Shown here: positions 1 through 11,544 of the stretch, in pieces
How the letters are laid out: the number at the start of each line of letters is the position of its first letter
How positions within the stretch are numbered: position 1 is the stretch's first letter
Assembly: GCA_015680685.1 (NCBI GenBank)
Contig: MNCI01026399.1
Span: 575,392 to 635,391 of the forward strand
DNA: 60,000 bases
Reading direction: 5' to 3'
Origin: Gnetum montanum
Lineage: Eukaryota > Streptophyta > Gnetopsida > Gnetales > Gnetaceae
Made by a program: the position numbers and the translations under genes
The notes under the pieces: model-generated
Told to the model about the DNA's origin: nothing
What the model saw: the letters and a program-made list of their open reading frames with translations, nothing else
Database searches by the model: none

Positions 1-84
1 AATCTTGCAAGCACTGTCAATGATATGGTGGGATGACTGCATGAATGAAGGATCCTCAATAGTGAATTCAACCACTGGAGCCCT

Positions 85-970
85 TTGACATATGGGACAT
101 TGTCTTCATTGATCCCATCATACCCATGTCCAATGGGAAGGCATACATAATCAATGCCATTAACTACTATACCAAGTGGGTAGAAGCAATAGCCATCACT
201 GACTGTACATCATCCACTGCTACTTGATTTGTATAAAAAAATGTTGTAAATAGGTTTGGTGTGCCACATGCACTAATTTCTAATAATGGAACTCATTTTA
301 CAAGCTTCACTTTTCAATAACTCATGAAATGCTTGGGGTTTGAACATAAATTAACAACACCCTATCACCCCCAAGCCAACGGTTAAGCAAAGGTGATGAA
401 CAGGGAAATTACAAAGATTTTAAGAACTATTAGCAAATATAGGAGAGACTAGCACACAAAACTTAATAATGCCCTTTGGGCCTACCTCTCAACATGGAAA
501 CTCCCTATTGGCTACTCTCCCTATGAGTTAGTGTACAGGAAACTTCCAACACTCCTGATTCAATCTAAGCTCCATACACTCTCAACAGCCTATGATATAA
601 ATCTTCACCTAATTTTAGCACAAAACGAAAAATTGATCAACCGTAACATGCTAGACGAAAATTGATTGGTAGCCTCGCCTTTGAATGAAGCATACAAGGC
701 ATTCAATAAGCAATAACATGACCTTAGAACACAGAAAGTGAAATTTCAACCATGAGATAAGGTTCTTTATTGAAATCCCACACATGTACCTCAAAAAAAT
801 AAATTCCAAACATTGTGGAAAGGGCCTTATTGAAATCTTTTTTTTCGGGGCCATGATCATATACAAACTTGAGAGCCTAAATAAAAAGTAGTTGGTCAAC
901 ATCCAACAAATAAAGCCTTTCCATGAGCCAAAGCAAGCTAGTATAATAAATACCTCAACGAATGAACAAT
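85..970 (+). pseudogene. pol: Integrase part of pol (element A), decayed
   Basis: Conceptual translation follows the Athila/Tat integrase core in one frame with about ten stops. Near the start a WxIxFIxP block and a YYTKWVEA block are visible, then RFGVPHALISNNGTHF, then YHPQANG followed by a stop and MNRE. Of the D,D(35)E triad the first Asp position reads Val, the second reads Asn, and the Glu is retained. Further on are the Athila/Tat-like PIGYSPYELVY segment and a WKGPY motif of the GPY/F module. The product would have inserted element cDNA into chromosomes. RT and RNase H would lie upstream of base 1. The lost catalytic Asp residues and the stops mark it as non-functional. Confidence 0.85.
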
Positions 971-1004
971 CATGCTCAATTTTTCAGATCTCCTCCTTCC
1001 AACA

Positions 1005-1024
1005 TAGTCATGGAGGAGATGGCC
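1005..1024 (+). promoter_or_regulatory. Internal polypurine-like tract 1 of element A
   Basis: The string tagtcatggaggagatggcc lies at the end of the pol frame, where it encodes SHGGDG. N, C and O have the nearly identical cagtcatgggggagatgg at the same place, and B has a related one. The core matches the canonical 3' PPT of the family (gtcatgggggta). It is a candidate central polypurine tract for a second plus-strand start; that role is inferred. Confidence 0.5.
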
Positions 1025-1044
1025 ATCCATATTGATCATCCACG

Positions 1045-2494
1045 TGGCTCCTTAGGTTTTCTATTTTTTGTTTTTCACATTTTTTCTTTTGTAAGTTATT
1101 TATTTTACACCTACTTGATTTTCAAACTTTTTTTCTATTTTACACCATTATTAGTACATTTAAATCTTTCTTGAATATTTAACATTTTCTTATATATTTT
1201 ACTTTGTTTAAATGTGATTTTCAAATTTTTTCTAATAAATGTGCTTTGTGATAATAGGACATAGTGGTGTTGTAGCTACTACTAATGGTGGTTTATGCTT
1301 TATGTTTTGTTTGCTAATGTCTAGTTTCTATTTCTAAATTTTTGTACCAATGGCTAAGTGATGATTTCTTTTTCATGGAATAGGCAGTGAATCCACGACA
1401 TCCACCTATTCACAAACTCTATGATTTTCCTTGTTTTGGAAGTTTGAGGTCCCTTTCATTAAATAAACTTTTAATACATTTGTAACCTTGGCAATTTTCA
1501 AAATTAGAAAGGATTCAAAGGTTTGCATAGGGTATGACTACAAGGGGACTCAATACTCTTTGTACTCTTCTACTTACTTGGATGCTTGAGTGTTTTTATA
1601 GACTTCTTATTTTTTCATGTTGACCAATAATAGGAATTCAAATAAAGTCTTTGCATGGTGTGGTTTCCATCCAAAGAGAGAGAGAGAGAAAAAAAAACAA
1701 AAATAAAATAAGAAAAATATGATGGGAATTCAAAGCACATTCCTTAGACAAATAAATGAGCTACAAGCACTCGTTATGGAACTAGAAAGGAATGTTACCC
1801 ATGTTTGAAGGTCCCCTCTAACTAACGCCCTCTCTTACTTTCTACTTCTCTTTTTTTTTCTATTTATGGAATGGTGGTTGTTCTATGGAAGCACTCTTGT
1901 GTCTCGAGGAGGTGGATCAATCTTGGAGTGGTGATGTGAAGTCACTAAAAGAGGATGGTTTTGGTATGGACTAAGGATGGATCTTTCCAAGTCATTTAAA
2001 CACAAAATCCACAAGAGAATTCTTATGACCTCAATTTGGAATTCCATTCTACCTTCTCCATCATTCATTTATGCTATCCATAACTCACCTCACTATTGGT
2101 ATCCATGTTCTTGATTCAATGTCTTTGTTTGACGTGCTTGAATTCTTTGGTAGAATCTTTTAAGTTTTGATCTTTAACTTTCATCAACCATTAATCACCT
2201 ATGGGATCCATGGAATCCTTAGGTTTCTCTTGGTTGGGTTCATTAAGTACCTTATCCTTAGGCATTCTTACAATCAAAATCTTTCATACACCCATCTTCT
2301 ATATCGAACCATGTGCTCTGTTACATATTTTATTTAATAAACACATTCTCTATTAAATTTTTTAATTTTTGAACTTTCAAAGATCCTATTTAATGATTTT
2401 ATCATATTCTTGGCTTTTCTAGCACTCCATGGATTCCAAATTCCTTGTATTTTTAAGATATTCGAATTTGAAAATTTTCCCTATGGGCTCCATA
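1045..2494 (+). other. Non-coding 3' region of element A
   Basis: No sustained reading frame. 1050-1240 is T-rich with loose repeats of the type ttttNttttaca, as in N (49990-50150). 1381-1435 and 1640-1800, including the caaagtctttgcatggtgtggtt-like block and the GA-rich run at 1676-1690, align by eye with 50302-50760 of N. This shows that A and N share 3' architecture. 1830-2494 is AT-rich and I see nothing recognisable in it. Small ORFs here, including one on the minus strand at 1883-2068, look like chance. Confidence 0.55.
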
Positions 2495-2581
2495 TATGGG
2501 GCCTCATTGATGAAGCAAACGCATATACGAGGCCCCATAGACATGGTCCCATCAACGTAGCAAAAAAATAATATATATATA
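2495..2581 (+). promoter_or_regulatory. Internal U3-like block with inverted repeat and TATA box (element A)
   Basis: A perfect 11-bp inverted repeat, tatggggcctc at 2495-2505 and gaggccccata at 2529-2539, is followed by catggtcccatcaacgtagc and by an (AT)n TATA-like run at 2570-2581. The same vocabulary (aggccccat, ggggctacatcgac, ggcaccccatcgatg) occurs in the U3 of this element's own LTR just upstream of its TATA box (6120-6270). The block sits about 520 bp before the 3' ORF. B and E have a block in the same setting that resembles their own U3. I infer an internal promoter for the 3' ORF. Confidence 0.55.
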
Positions 2582-2724
2582 TGCTTGACCTCACTTTGAA
2601 ATCTTCACATTTTCTCACAAACACAAAGGGAATTTTTCAATTTTTTAGAGCCCATAACTTCTTAACCGTTTATCCAAATCACTTCGTTCTTCGACCCCGC
2701 AGCTATGGGAGGTAAGTGCTTTGT

Positions 2725-2742
2725 CATGGGGGCCACAAATGT
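2725..2742 (+). promoter_or_regulatory. Internal polypurine-like tract 2 of element A
   Basis: ttgtcatgggggccac lies about 145 bp downstream of the internal TATA box. Equivalent tracts are present in B (13085-13100), E (18714-18730, minus), N (51331-51349), C (32232-32250, minus) and O (44622-44640, minus). Function unknown; the GTCATGGGGG core is that of the 3' PPT. 2743-3099 between this and the ORF shows no recognisable content. Confidence 0.45.
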
Positions 2743-3099
2743 GTCATTTTCTATAGAAAATTTTTTATCATTTTTCTAACTCCCACAAAGGTTTAACTAA
2801 GAAATCAACTATTAAGCACCAAATTATAAAGTTAAACTCTTTCAACAAGCTCCGATGACACTTATAATGAAATTAATTAATAAAATAATCAATATGCCAT
2901 GGTCCAACCATAGCCAAAGTGTAACTAACTAATGAGGGAAGGTACTCAAATTATTCAAAGTTACACGTTATATCTACTAATCCATGGATGTGTTGTGGCC
3001 AAAAATAGCACCAAAAGGTAAACACACATAGTAAGTAGAACCATCTCAACTAAGAGAGAAATAGCCTAGAATGATAAGGGACCAAGAATAATCCCAAGA

Positions 3100-5870
3100 A
3101 GAACCACTTGTAGCCCATGCCATAGGTCCTCTTAGGGAAAAGGTTGAGTTGGAATCTATTCATTAGATTCCAAAACTAGTAGCAGCAACAGAACATTCTC
3201 TCTGGGATGATGCACCAGCCCAATAAGAAAACCTCAAGGTGACCTTAACAAAAGCCTACTTGAATCAAACTGGATTAAGGGAGGTCCAAAAAATAGTGCC
3301 CCATGAGTTAAACTTTGGCCCTTTCCTAGAGCAAGCAAATAAAGAAATACAAGACCAACTGAGGGACTCTCCCATGTGGCTAATTATCACTTCCACTAGG
3401 GAGTGGTACATGGGGGAGAAATTTTGATTCTAGAATAATAGGCAAGCTAGTTTAATAGTTAAAATCAAGGACATCTTAGTGTCCTTCTCAGTGTAGGCCA
3501 TAGCTGAAGTGCTTAAGTTGTAAGAGACAAGGATGAATCTCATAGAGATTCCAATGTAAGCAAATCCCAACATTAAGAAAGAATGGATATGACGGTGTTA
3601 TGGTGTCGATCGCAAGAATTTTGATGCACTCACATCGACAAAAAGGATCCACTACAAGATTATGGCTTTCCAACTTAATCCCACGGTGAGGCCAAACAAG
3701 ATCACCACCTTTTTTGCCCATGCATGTGCCATTCTAAGTGGAAGATTCCTTGTCAACCTTCTATAGCTAATCTATCTAGAGATGGAGAAACAATTTAAAG
3801 AGAATGAACATGGAAGGAAGGTACTTTCCTTCCAATGCCTAATTAGAAAAATTTTTCGAAGGAAAGAAATAGTCTGTTATACAAACGATGTTGTCAAGCA
3901 TGCTTCAACTGCTAATTGGGTGAAGATGATGAAAGATAAGATGCCTACAATGATCATTTAAGAAGAGAAGCAACAACCACCACCTCCACCTACCACTCAA
4001 ACAACTATGCTAGACATTGCTATAATAGCCCAATGATTATGCAAGTACTGAGAATGGCTCTTGAGTGCACTATAAAAATAAGTGGTGGGAACCCATCTAT
4101 GTACTAACCAACAATGAGTCACCTAAATGAGGTGGCCCAAAAAATTAGCCTAATGGATGGAGGTGGATTTATTTTCTCAGCCCAAAGAATGTAGTTGTCT
4201 ACAAGGTCAAATCCTAGCACTAGAGAGGTCATGGTATCTCTTGTAGAATAGTAGCCACTCTTAGAAATTTTTTGGAATGTTGTGACCTTCTCAGTACACT
4301 TGGAGAAAGGTGAGGAGGCAATAGTACTGGTGATGCAGTACCAAGGGTAAGAGATAGCAGAAGAGGTGGTTACTGATAGAATAATTGAAATCCTTAATGC
4401 ACCTACAACATCTATACCAAATGTCATTGCACTTAAGATGTGTAGACATCTGCAGAGACCACAAGTAGTAGAATAAATGTAGAACAACATGAAGAACTGC
4501 TAGATTGACTAGTGGGAATTGGACAACTACTTTCGAATGTCTTTGATCTTCTAGATAATATCACTACAACAAAGTTGGAGCTACTAGAGGCAAGGGGCAA
4601 AAACATTATCTTAGAGGGACAACTCAAAATAGCCAAAGATCTAAATGAATGCTTGGCTACTAAAGTTGCCAAATTAATAGCCCAAATTACCAACCCTATA
4701 TTTCTCAACCTGACATTAACAAGAGATGAAGCTATTGAATAGCTTCACATTAGATTGAAAGGGGTTGAGGGTGCAATGGAGATAGTGGTGTTCTACTGAT
4801 CCCTAGTAAAGGTCACATAAAAAAAATTTAGAATGTTTAGAATTAGACCTACCAAGAGAATGTACAATTAACTGCAAAGAACCATTACCTGCAAAATGTT
4901 GATCTATGTAAACAATAGTTGATCAACTTCATCCATCAATAGCAAGAGCAACTAGCTAGAGCGAATGTAGAGCTAGGGAGATTGATAGCTAAAAATAGAA
5001 ATCTCTCCATGGAGGAGGACCATGCCTTTCATGAAAAGACAAAAATTGAGGTATCCACTTGGAAATTAGAGGCTCTTAAATTTGAGAGAGTCAATGATCA
5101 TTATAGAGATCAGGTTAGTTTGCAAAAAGAAGTGAATGAAAAGCAGATTCAATTGGTGAAGGCGAAAGTAAATGAAACCCTCCAACAACTCCAATAAGGA
5201 AGACGATTGTGGCAGCCTATCATTGATGGGATAGATGCCTATAACAAGGTGAAAATATGCATGAAGGAGTTGAAAATTAAGGAGATGATAGAATAAATAA
5301 AGCTTGCCAATCTCCAATATGCAAATTTGGCTATGTTGACTATTAGATGGCTATGATCAGAATTAGTGAAGAAGGTGGCTAGCTCATACTTGTTGTACAA
5401 GGCTGAGTTCAAGCATCATAAAGACACTAAGCAAAAGTGTGTGATGGTAAACATTGAACTTGAAATTATCAAGGGCAAATATACTGATCAAAGATCTACC
5501 ACTAAGAACTTGTCCATAAGGATGAATGACTACCAGGACCTGCAAATTGCAGTTAGAGTGTTTGATGTTGAATGCGAACAATTCGCTACATGGTTTGTTA
5601 ATGTTAAGGAGTTACTCCTAGTAATGCCTTGTCCATGGGATATCCCCATTCCAATCCACATTAGCGATGCCATATGGACTATGAATGATCCTTAGAGTAA
5701 GGAGAAGAAGATGAAGGTACTATTGGATGCCTTTTGCCTTCCACCCCATGTTGTAGTTGTAGCAAGATAGCCGCAATCACCTCAACCATCACATGTGCCT
5801 GAAGCCAGTGAAGGTCCTTCAAAACCTCAAGAACCTTCATCACCTGGAACTATCTAATCTTTTTAATCAC
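3100..5870 (+). pseudogene. Large 3' ORF of element A: possible plant-transposon-type domain plus coiled coil
   Basis: One frame can be followed for about 900 codons with roughly 35 stops plus some frame slippage around 4050-4980. The N-terminal third has segments such as PMWLIITSTREWY, IKDILVSFSVxAIAEVLKL and LTSTKRIHYKIMAFQLNP. By pattern they recall the putative plant transposon protein domain (PF20167-like) found in plant retroelement ORFs; this is a resemblance, not a search result. The C-terminal half (about 4510-5660) is rich in K/E/L/Q heptad-like sequence typical of coiled coils. The last 60 codons are Pro/Ser-rich. The C-terminal part aligns with element B (LANLxYANL, then SELxKKV). 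It occupies the position where Athila elements carry an envelope-like ORF, but I see no signal peptide or membrane span. Confidence 0.6.
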
Positions 5871-6084
5871 CTTTATTTCATCAAAGGATGTGCTATCCAA
5901 TTTTGAGTTATCATGTCATGGTGTTTAATTTTGTGTCATGAACACCACAATTTTTGTAATGTGTTGATTTGTACACTTAGGCACTCAATTTTGTCAAGTT
6001 AGTTTTTTGTTTTGTTAAGAGTCAGTTAATAATTTCATACCTTCCTAATTCTATAAAGGAACTCGAGGATGAGTTTTCATTTAG

Positions 6085-6095
6085 TCGTGGGGATA
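6085..6095 (+). promoter_or_regulatory. 3' polypurine tract of element A
   Basis: tcgtggggata directly precedes the LTR. The preceding actcgaggatgagttttcat is shared with N (51876-51895) and B (14232-14250), which fixes the LTR start. Confidence 0.75.
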
Positions 6096-6976
6096 TGCTA
6101 AGCATCAACATATCATGTCAACAAGTCCCCGTTAATGTAGCCTCATCAATTGGCCCTCGTCAACAAGGCCCCATTTATGTGCTGTTGCCCAATCGATGGG
6201 GCTACATCGACATAGTGTTTGCTACATCCATGGCACCCCATCGATGCAACCCAGCAATAAAAACTATAAATACAAGCTCACAACCATGTTTATGGAGGTT
6301 TGAGCCATAATATTAGTAAAGCTCTTGTAGTTTTTCTATCTAAGAGTTAGAATATTTCTCTGAGTGCCTATAGTAGGAGTTAGAAAGTATATGGATCTTT
6401 ATTCAAGCACTATTATACCTAAACCACACTATTGTGAACAGATGATCCTTTTCATCAAACCTTGTAGCACTTAGAATATATTAATAACTTATTTATGCAT
6501 TTATTTTTTCCTTTAATTATGTGATTACTTAAGTTAAATTAAGCTAAATTAGACTTCAACTGATTAGTTAATTAATTAAGCTAAATAGATTAAACACATA
6601 AGTACCACTGCTTCAAGCATAAACAAGTATTCGATTGGTGATTCCAATAGTGTTATTGCTTGGTTCACCCAATAGTATATCACTTGGTAACCAAGTACTA
6701 GATACATAGGTTTAGGACATGTATGGAAAGTGGGATCAGATGCTTATATTAGGACTAGTTAGAGATTAGTTAAGTAGTTAAGTTAAATTAGTTATTAAAT
6801 TACTTCACCTCTCACAAGTATAATTGGAAAGACAACAAATGACTATTAGGGCAAGGTTCACTTCCTTGAAGACAAGTGTACTGGAAGACATAGAGTCTAC
6901 AAAATTCGACCAGGTCAAACATGAATGCTTTGTAATTTGTATGGTTGGGTGTAGGGGTATCTCTCACCACTCATCA
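6096..6976 (+). repeat. 3' LTR of element A (881 bp)
   Basis: Starts tgctaagcatc after the PPT and ends ggttgggtgtaggggtatctctcaccactcatca-type sequence, the family LTR end. U3 carries boxes around atcgatgggg and ccatcgatg (6190-6245) and a TATA box actataaatac at 6262-6272. The region 6640-6720, with its paired 'ggttcacccaatagt' and 'ttggtaaccaagta' phrases, matches D at 59390-59450. The 5' LTR is outside the window, so age cannot be judged from LTR divergence. Confidence 0.75.
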
Positions 6977-8082
6977 ATTGCCAAGTACTTCCTTCATAAC
7001 AAATATCATAAAAGTTATCATAAAAAGTTACAAAAATTGGAGAAATACATGTCACAATTAGTAATTATCCTTTCAAATATAAATATTTAGGAAATTTAGT
7101 TAGGTTTTTATACAACCTTCATATGGAAATGTACTTTGAACAAATAAAGCTCTATAGATCCACCCTTTTAAATTGTAACCTTGCGACTTGTGTGTCTATT
7201 ACCTCTCCAAACTGATGTTATCACTTATAGCCACCATAGTATATGTATTATTTTTAATAATTCTTTACCACATCTTCAAGATTAAAATACAAAACAAGAT
7301 TTTTCCTAGTGTAGTTTGGGAATAAGGGTTTATTGTCATCATATCACCACTACCTTACTACCTTCACCATCATGTTGTTTGTTGCCTCACTACCTTAACC
7401 ACTGCATTGTCAGATGGCTAGAGTGGTGTCCCCATGATGGGCAAGCATGTGTTGGATTCGTAGCCTTGTCCATCATCCCTAGCATGTTGTTATGTGTTCT
7501 AGTAATTGCAAATTTGTCTAGAAATGTTTTGAGCTCCACCTTTTGGCTCATCTCTATCCTACAAATATTGGTACATTCAGCTTCATCAATGTTGGAGGAA
7601 ACTGCATCTCCCACCATCATGGTCACCGCTTCGACACCGCCTCTACCATTGTTGTCAGTGTTGGAATTTAAACTATCCATTTTTCTTATTTGGTTGTTTC
7701 TTTTAGGGTTTGCAATTTGTCCTCTTTGGTCAAACTAAACCGCTATTTTATGTTTAATCACCTTTCTATGTTTTGTAGCTTACCTTGGCCATACTACCAA
7801 CACTGCTACATGTTAGGGTTATCTTTTTTCCTCCAAAAATTGCAATTGTCACCATCAAACTTCTACATGTAGGTAAGTGTAAAATTTGTTGGTTTTGATG
7901 GTTGTGTAGAGAATAGTCATGATGCGATGTTACTGGTAAAATTCCATTGTTTTTTTTTTATATCGTAAGTAGATTTTATTTCTTAGGCAGCAAATATCTG
8001 CTTGATAATACAACAATTGAGATGATGAACTATGTTAATTATTTTTGCTCTTGTTGGAGCAAGGATTTTGATTGATAAAATT
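6977..8082. other. Spacer between elements A and B, unassigned
   Basis: Starts attgccaagtac, which may be the eroded beginning of a further internal region (PBS-like ttgcca), then becomes AT-rich sequence with no recognised retroelement domain. 7316-7740 is less AT-rich than its surroundings and has opposed overlapping ORFs on both strands. No terminal repeats flank it. Confidence 0.3.
7390..7680 (-). CDS. Uncharacterised 96-codon ORF, possible fragment of a cellular gene
   Basis: Minus-strand ORF starting at 7680, with MDSLNSNTDNNGRGG at its N-terminus and an acidic/polar composition. I do not recognise the product. Two weak points favour something real: it lies in the one stretch here that is not clearly retroelement-derived, and aaaccctaaaag, a telo-box-like motif common in plant 5' UTRs, lies about 25 bp upstream (7704-7715). 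Against it, a 140-codon ORF overlaps it on the other strand (7316-7738) and there is no visible exon structure. It may be chance. Confidence 0.2.
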   Translation of the reverse strand: MDSLNSNTDNNGRGGVEAVTMMVGDAVSSNIDEAECTNICRIEMSQKVELKTFLDKFAITRTHNNMLGMMDKATNPTHACPSWGHHSSHLTMQWLR

Positions 8083-8954
8083 TGATGAGTGGTGATTTGA
8101 TGGGCCTCGATGTTGGATACGTAACATCAAAGTCTTGATCTCATGTACTTGATGTCGCAGCTAATAAGCAACATCAGATACTCCCGTTGCCTCATTTAGG
8201 CCTCGCCTATAAATATTGCGCTTGATCTTTCAGATGGGACAGCTTAGCTTAGATCTTAGAAATAGTTAGCTTTTTAGTTTCTCTTCTTTTAAGTTTGTTA
8301 TTCCTAGTGCATGCTATAGTGTGATGTTTGTAATTGTATGGCACCTTTGTTCAAGTGTCACATACTTGGACATGTTACATGACTGGTAATAAAGATCAAG
8401 ATTACTTCCATCATTGTAGCATCCACTTAGCTTAGTATTATTATTTTTAATTATTTAATGCTTCCTTAGTTAAATATTTTCATTTATTGTTATTTACTAT
8501 TCCTATTGTTAAGAAGAATGTGTATGCCTTAATCACAAGCGATTAAGTGTAAATACTTGGTTGCCCAAAGGTGTATCATTTGGCACAACCAATGATATAC
8601 ACTTGGTAAACCCAGAAGTAGCTCCACGAAGTTCAAGACATTTATGGACGATTATGAGTGGATACCATCACCATAGGCTAATTTAGGCTTTATTCTTTCA
8701 TTATTCATTAGTTAATCAATTTATCTCTTTTTGTCACCAGGAGTAGCATAGAGTTAGGAAACATCATATGCCTCACTTTGGACTAAACAATACGTGACAA
8801 AGCTACCACTAGTCCAAGTGAGAAGACAGCAAATTGTGATCACAGCATAACAATCTAGATACCACAATTAGTCCCATCCATAGAATTTGACTGGATCGTG
8901 CATGAATGCTTTTTATTTGTATGGTTGAGCGTAGTGGTACCTCACCACTCATCA
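8083..8954 (+). repeat. 5' LTR of element B
   Basis: Begins tgatgagtggtg and ends cctcaccactcatca. U3 holds several inverted boxes, for example cgatgttggatacgtaacat and gatctcatgtacttgatgtc, before the TATA box cctataaatatt at 8209-8220. The 3' copy lacks part of this U3 array. Its R/U5 aligns with the 3' LTR over the cttggttgcccaaaggtgta region. Confidence 0.85.
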
Positions 8955-8955
8955 T

Positions 8956-8973
8956 TGGTGTCATTTCCAAGGA
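8956..8973 (+). promoter_or_regulatory. Primer-binding site of element B (tRNA-Asp type, decayed)
   Basis: tggtgtcatttccaagga, one base inside the LTR. It differs from tggcgccgttgccgggga, the complement of the plant tRNA-Asp(GUC) 3' end and nearly intact in C, mainly by C-to-T and G-to-A changes. Confidence 0.75.
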
Positions 8974-9079
8974 TGGTGCTAGTTATCTAGATTAGGTATA
9001 TTATACAAGATTACTGTAAAGGAATTAACAATATATCTTTTAGAAGCTATTGATTCACACACACCATAAATCAAGAACA

Positions 9080-11544
9080 ATGTCTCTCCCACATGAAAGT
9101 GACAATGCACTCTATAGTGAACACATTCATTGGAGAAATAACACAATATACAATGAAGAATATTAGAGTGATCAACCTTATCTAGTGATTTCTTATGATC
9201 ATGACCACCTTGATGACACTCAAAGACTACATTCACCCAAGGTAGACAATCTTGGAGAAGATGACATAGGTCCTAGACTAGGGGAGGCCTCAAGGCCTAA
9301 GACCTCCTTGAAACCAAAAAATGATAAACCAAAGGACCCTAAGGAACATCATAGAAGCCATGGCGATTCTCCCAGTTCCTTATCTTCCTCTTTCCCTTCA
9401 ACATCTAGTTTTGATGAAGATGAATGTAGGTATAGAAATAGAGCTCCACTAAAGGGTTCGACTAAAAACTAGAATTGAACCCATGGTAAAAGTCAAAGAG
9501 GACACCATGAACATAGAAATTTCCATTGTGATCTATTTGATGATAATGAACCCCTATTGGCCACTATGATCCTAATGCATATCACAGAGGCTATTAAGAT
9601 ATCTTGCAAGCATTGCAAATAGATTCGTTTACCTAAGCTTGACATGAATAATATTCCTAAGTTGAAAGAGGCTATGATGTAGATCGACAACATCATTTAC
9701 AAGCCTTCCATGATGCCTGTGCATCCTATAACATTGAAAGTGGATGGTAAAAGCTTAAGCTCTTTCCTAGGATACTAATTGATAGAGCCAAAGTGTGGTA
9801 TCGATCGTTGAAACCAAATTCAATTCAACAATGGTCTACAATGATAGAACTTTTCAATGAGAGATACCAAACTGATAAAAGAGTGTCCAATCTAAGGGGA
9901 CAAATCCAAGAGTGGAAACAAGAACAACATGAACCCTTGGACATGGCCTTAGATAGATATTATGCCTTACTGAATAGATGCCCATGCCATAATTTCTTTG
10001 AGGAGGAGCAACTTTTCCACATCATAGAAGGGCTTTGTAATGAAACAAGGGCAACCCTTGGGATGTATGCCCTAGGGAAACTATATGAGCTCCAAGCCCA
10101 TTAAATCAAAGATCTAATCGATCATATGGCAAAAGAATAAGAAGAAATGTGGAAATGGGAGAATGTCAAGAAATATCAATGGGACCCAATTCTTCAATCA
10201 AAGGAGGTCCAAATTTATGGTAGGGAAAATGAAACCACTCTTGCTAAGGTGATTCCACAATAAAATTTGTCAATAGAGGAGTCTATTGATGATCTAGAAG
10301 CAAAATTCAATAGGATGTCTAAATGGATAAATGAAAACATCATAAATCTCATTGAAACAACCATAGAGATGATTATGCAACACATGCTAGGTGAACATAA
10401 TAAATAGAGAACACAAAACCAAGAAATAGTTAGGAACACTTTTCAGTAGATGAGAAAAGTGGCTGAAAAAAGTGAGGCTAAAGACTCCAACACTAATGAA
10501 GATGATGAATGTGACCTATGTATATATGACCATCCAAAGGGCCAATGCCCCGTATTGTTGTGTCTACAGAAGTATTTGGCAAGTGGTTTAAATCCAAAAT
10601 TTTTACAAAAGCACATGCTTGGGAGACTTCCTCTCCCACAAGGTAATTTCAGATAGTCCCACAACTAACCATACCATCCTAGTGGGAATTATTACTAGCC
10701 TCAACATTCTCAACCGCAATGGCAACAACCATAGTCGTGGGGGTGGCCACCACCAAATCAGCCACACCCACCAAAACCTCATGGATATTATGTTCAACAT
10801 CTTGTTTCTCCAACCAATTTAATGTCCTCCACTTCAAATCACCACTACTACTCTCCCAAATACCATTAATACATGACATCCCCTGAAGGATCACCACCTT
10901 GTGCTTCTTGCCATCCAACTCACCCTTGATATTATCATAATTCACCTCCTTATATGCCACCACAAAGGACACAAGAAGGGTTAGCACCCCAATATCAACA
11001 AGCAAGTTCCACTTGTGCTACAAATGTGCAAAGACACACTAACACCAGTGGGTCCCAAACACAATGCCAGAAGAATCCTTTCTAGAGAAAGGGACGTAAG
11101 TCGAAGCAACCCATGCATGAACCCACTACATCATCTAAGCCAGCACAAGGCCAACTTGGTGCACCAACTTGATCATCTAAACCAACGTCCTTCGACCATA
11201 CACAAGGGCCACCATCTATCTGTACTCCAATTCGACACCCAACCAATGAATCTACAAATGTGGGGAGACAAAAAAATCAATGCATACCATCTCATACTCA
11301 AGGGTGCTATCGCGGGCCAATCATCCATACTGTTAACACACCTCATATCCTAGCCCACCCTACATATAACAATCAGGTGTGTGATGAAAAATTTTTCTAC
11401 CCAGCCACCACACCCCTAGTAAGCACCCAATGGCTAGGGCATGAATGGTTTCCAATGTTTCATACATGCATGGATCCTTTTCATCCACTTATCAATCCTA
11501 GCCATGACCAAATGTTCAGTCATGGGGGTTACCCCCCATTCTAA
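9080..11544 (+). pseudogene. gag: gag of element B, broken
   Basis: Starts ATG (MSLPHESDN) at 9080, matching the gag starts in C, N, O and D. After Ser/Pro- and Asp/Glu-rich stretches, the capsid-like core around 9640-10110 aligns with C and N: LDMNNIPK, then WYRSLKPNSIQQWSTMIELF, then ALDRYYALLNRC. A zinc knuckle at 10510-10548 reads CDLCIYDHPKGQC, of the form CX2CX3HX4C as in Athila/Tat gag. A Pro/Gln-rich tail follows, ending SHGGYPPF at 11544. Gag would form the particle that packages element RNA. There are at least one frameshift (around 9660-9790) and several stops. No protease follows, unlike C, N and O. Confidence 0.8.
11517..11533 (+). promoter_or_regulatory. Internal polypurine-like tract 1 of element B
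   Basis: cagtcatgggggttacc overlaps the end of the gag frame and encodes SHGG, the same placement as in A (1005), N (49944), C (33593) and O (53029). Candidate central PPT by inference. Confidence 0.45.

Larger units (their letters stand above)
1..6976 (+). mobile_element. Element A: Athila-like Ty3/gypsy LTR retrotransposon, 5' part outside window
   Basis: Plus-strand element entering from the left edge. In order it shows a pol integrase remnant (85-970), a polypurine-like tract closing that frame (1005-1024), a long non-coding stretch, a U3-like/TATA block (2495-2581), a second polypurine-like tract (2725-2742), a large broken 3' ORF (3100-5870), the 3' PPT (6085-6095) and a 3' LTR (6096-6976). 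The integrase tail and the sequence around 1000-1800 align by eye with the 3' parts of elements N, C and O, so it is a relative of them. It is the only Athila-type copy here in which pol is visible. Many frame stops show it is dead. Confidence 0.85.

Noticed and set aside
7704-7715. aaaccctaaaag as interstitial telomere repeat
   Set aside because: Only a single unit; no tandem array.
7316-7738. 140-codon plus-strand ORF as a membrane protein
   Set aside because: It is rich in L, S and C and overlaps an antisense ORF of equal plausibility; no start context, exon structure or homologous copy supports it.
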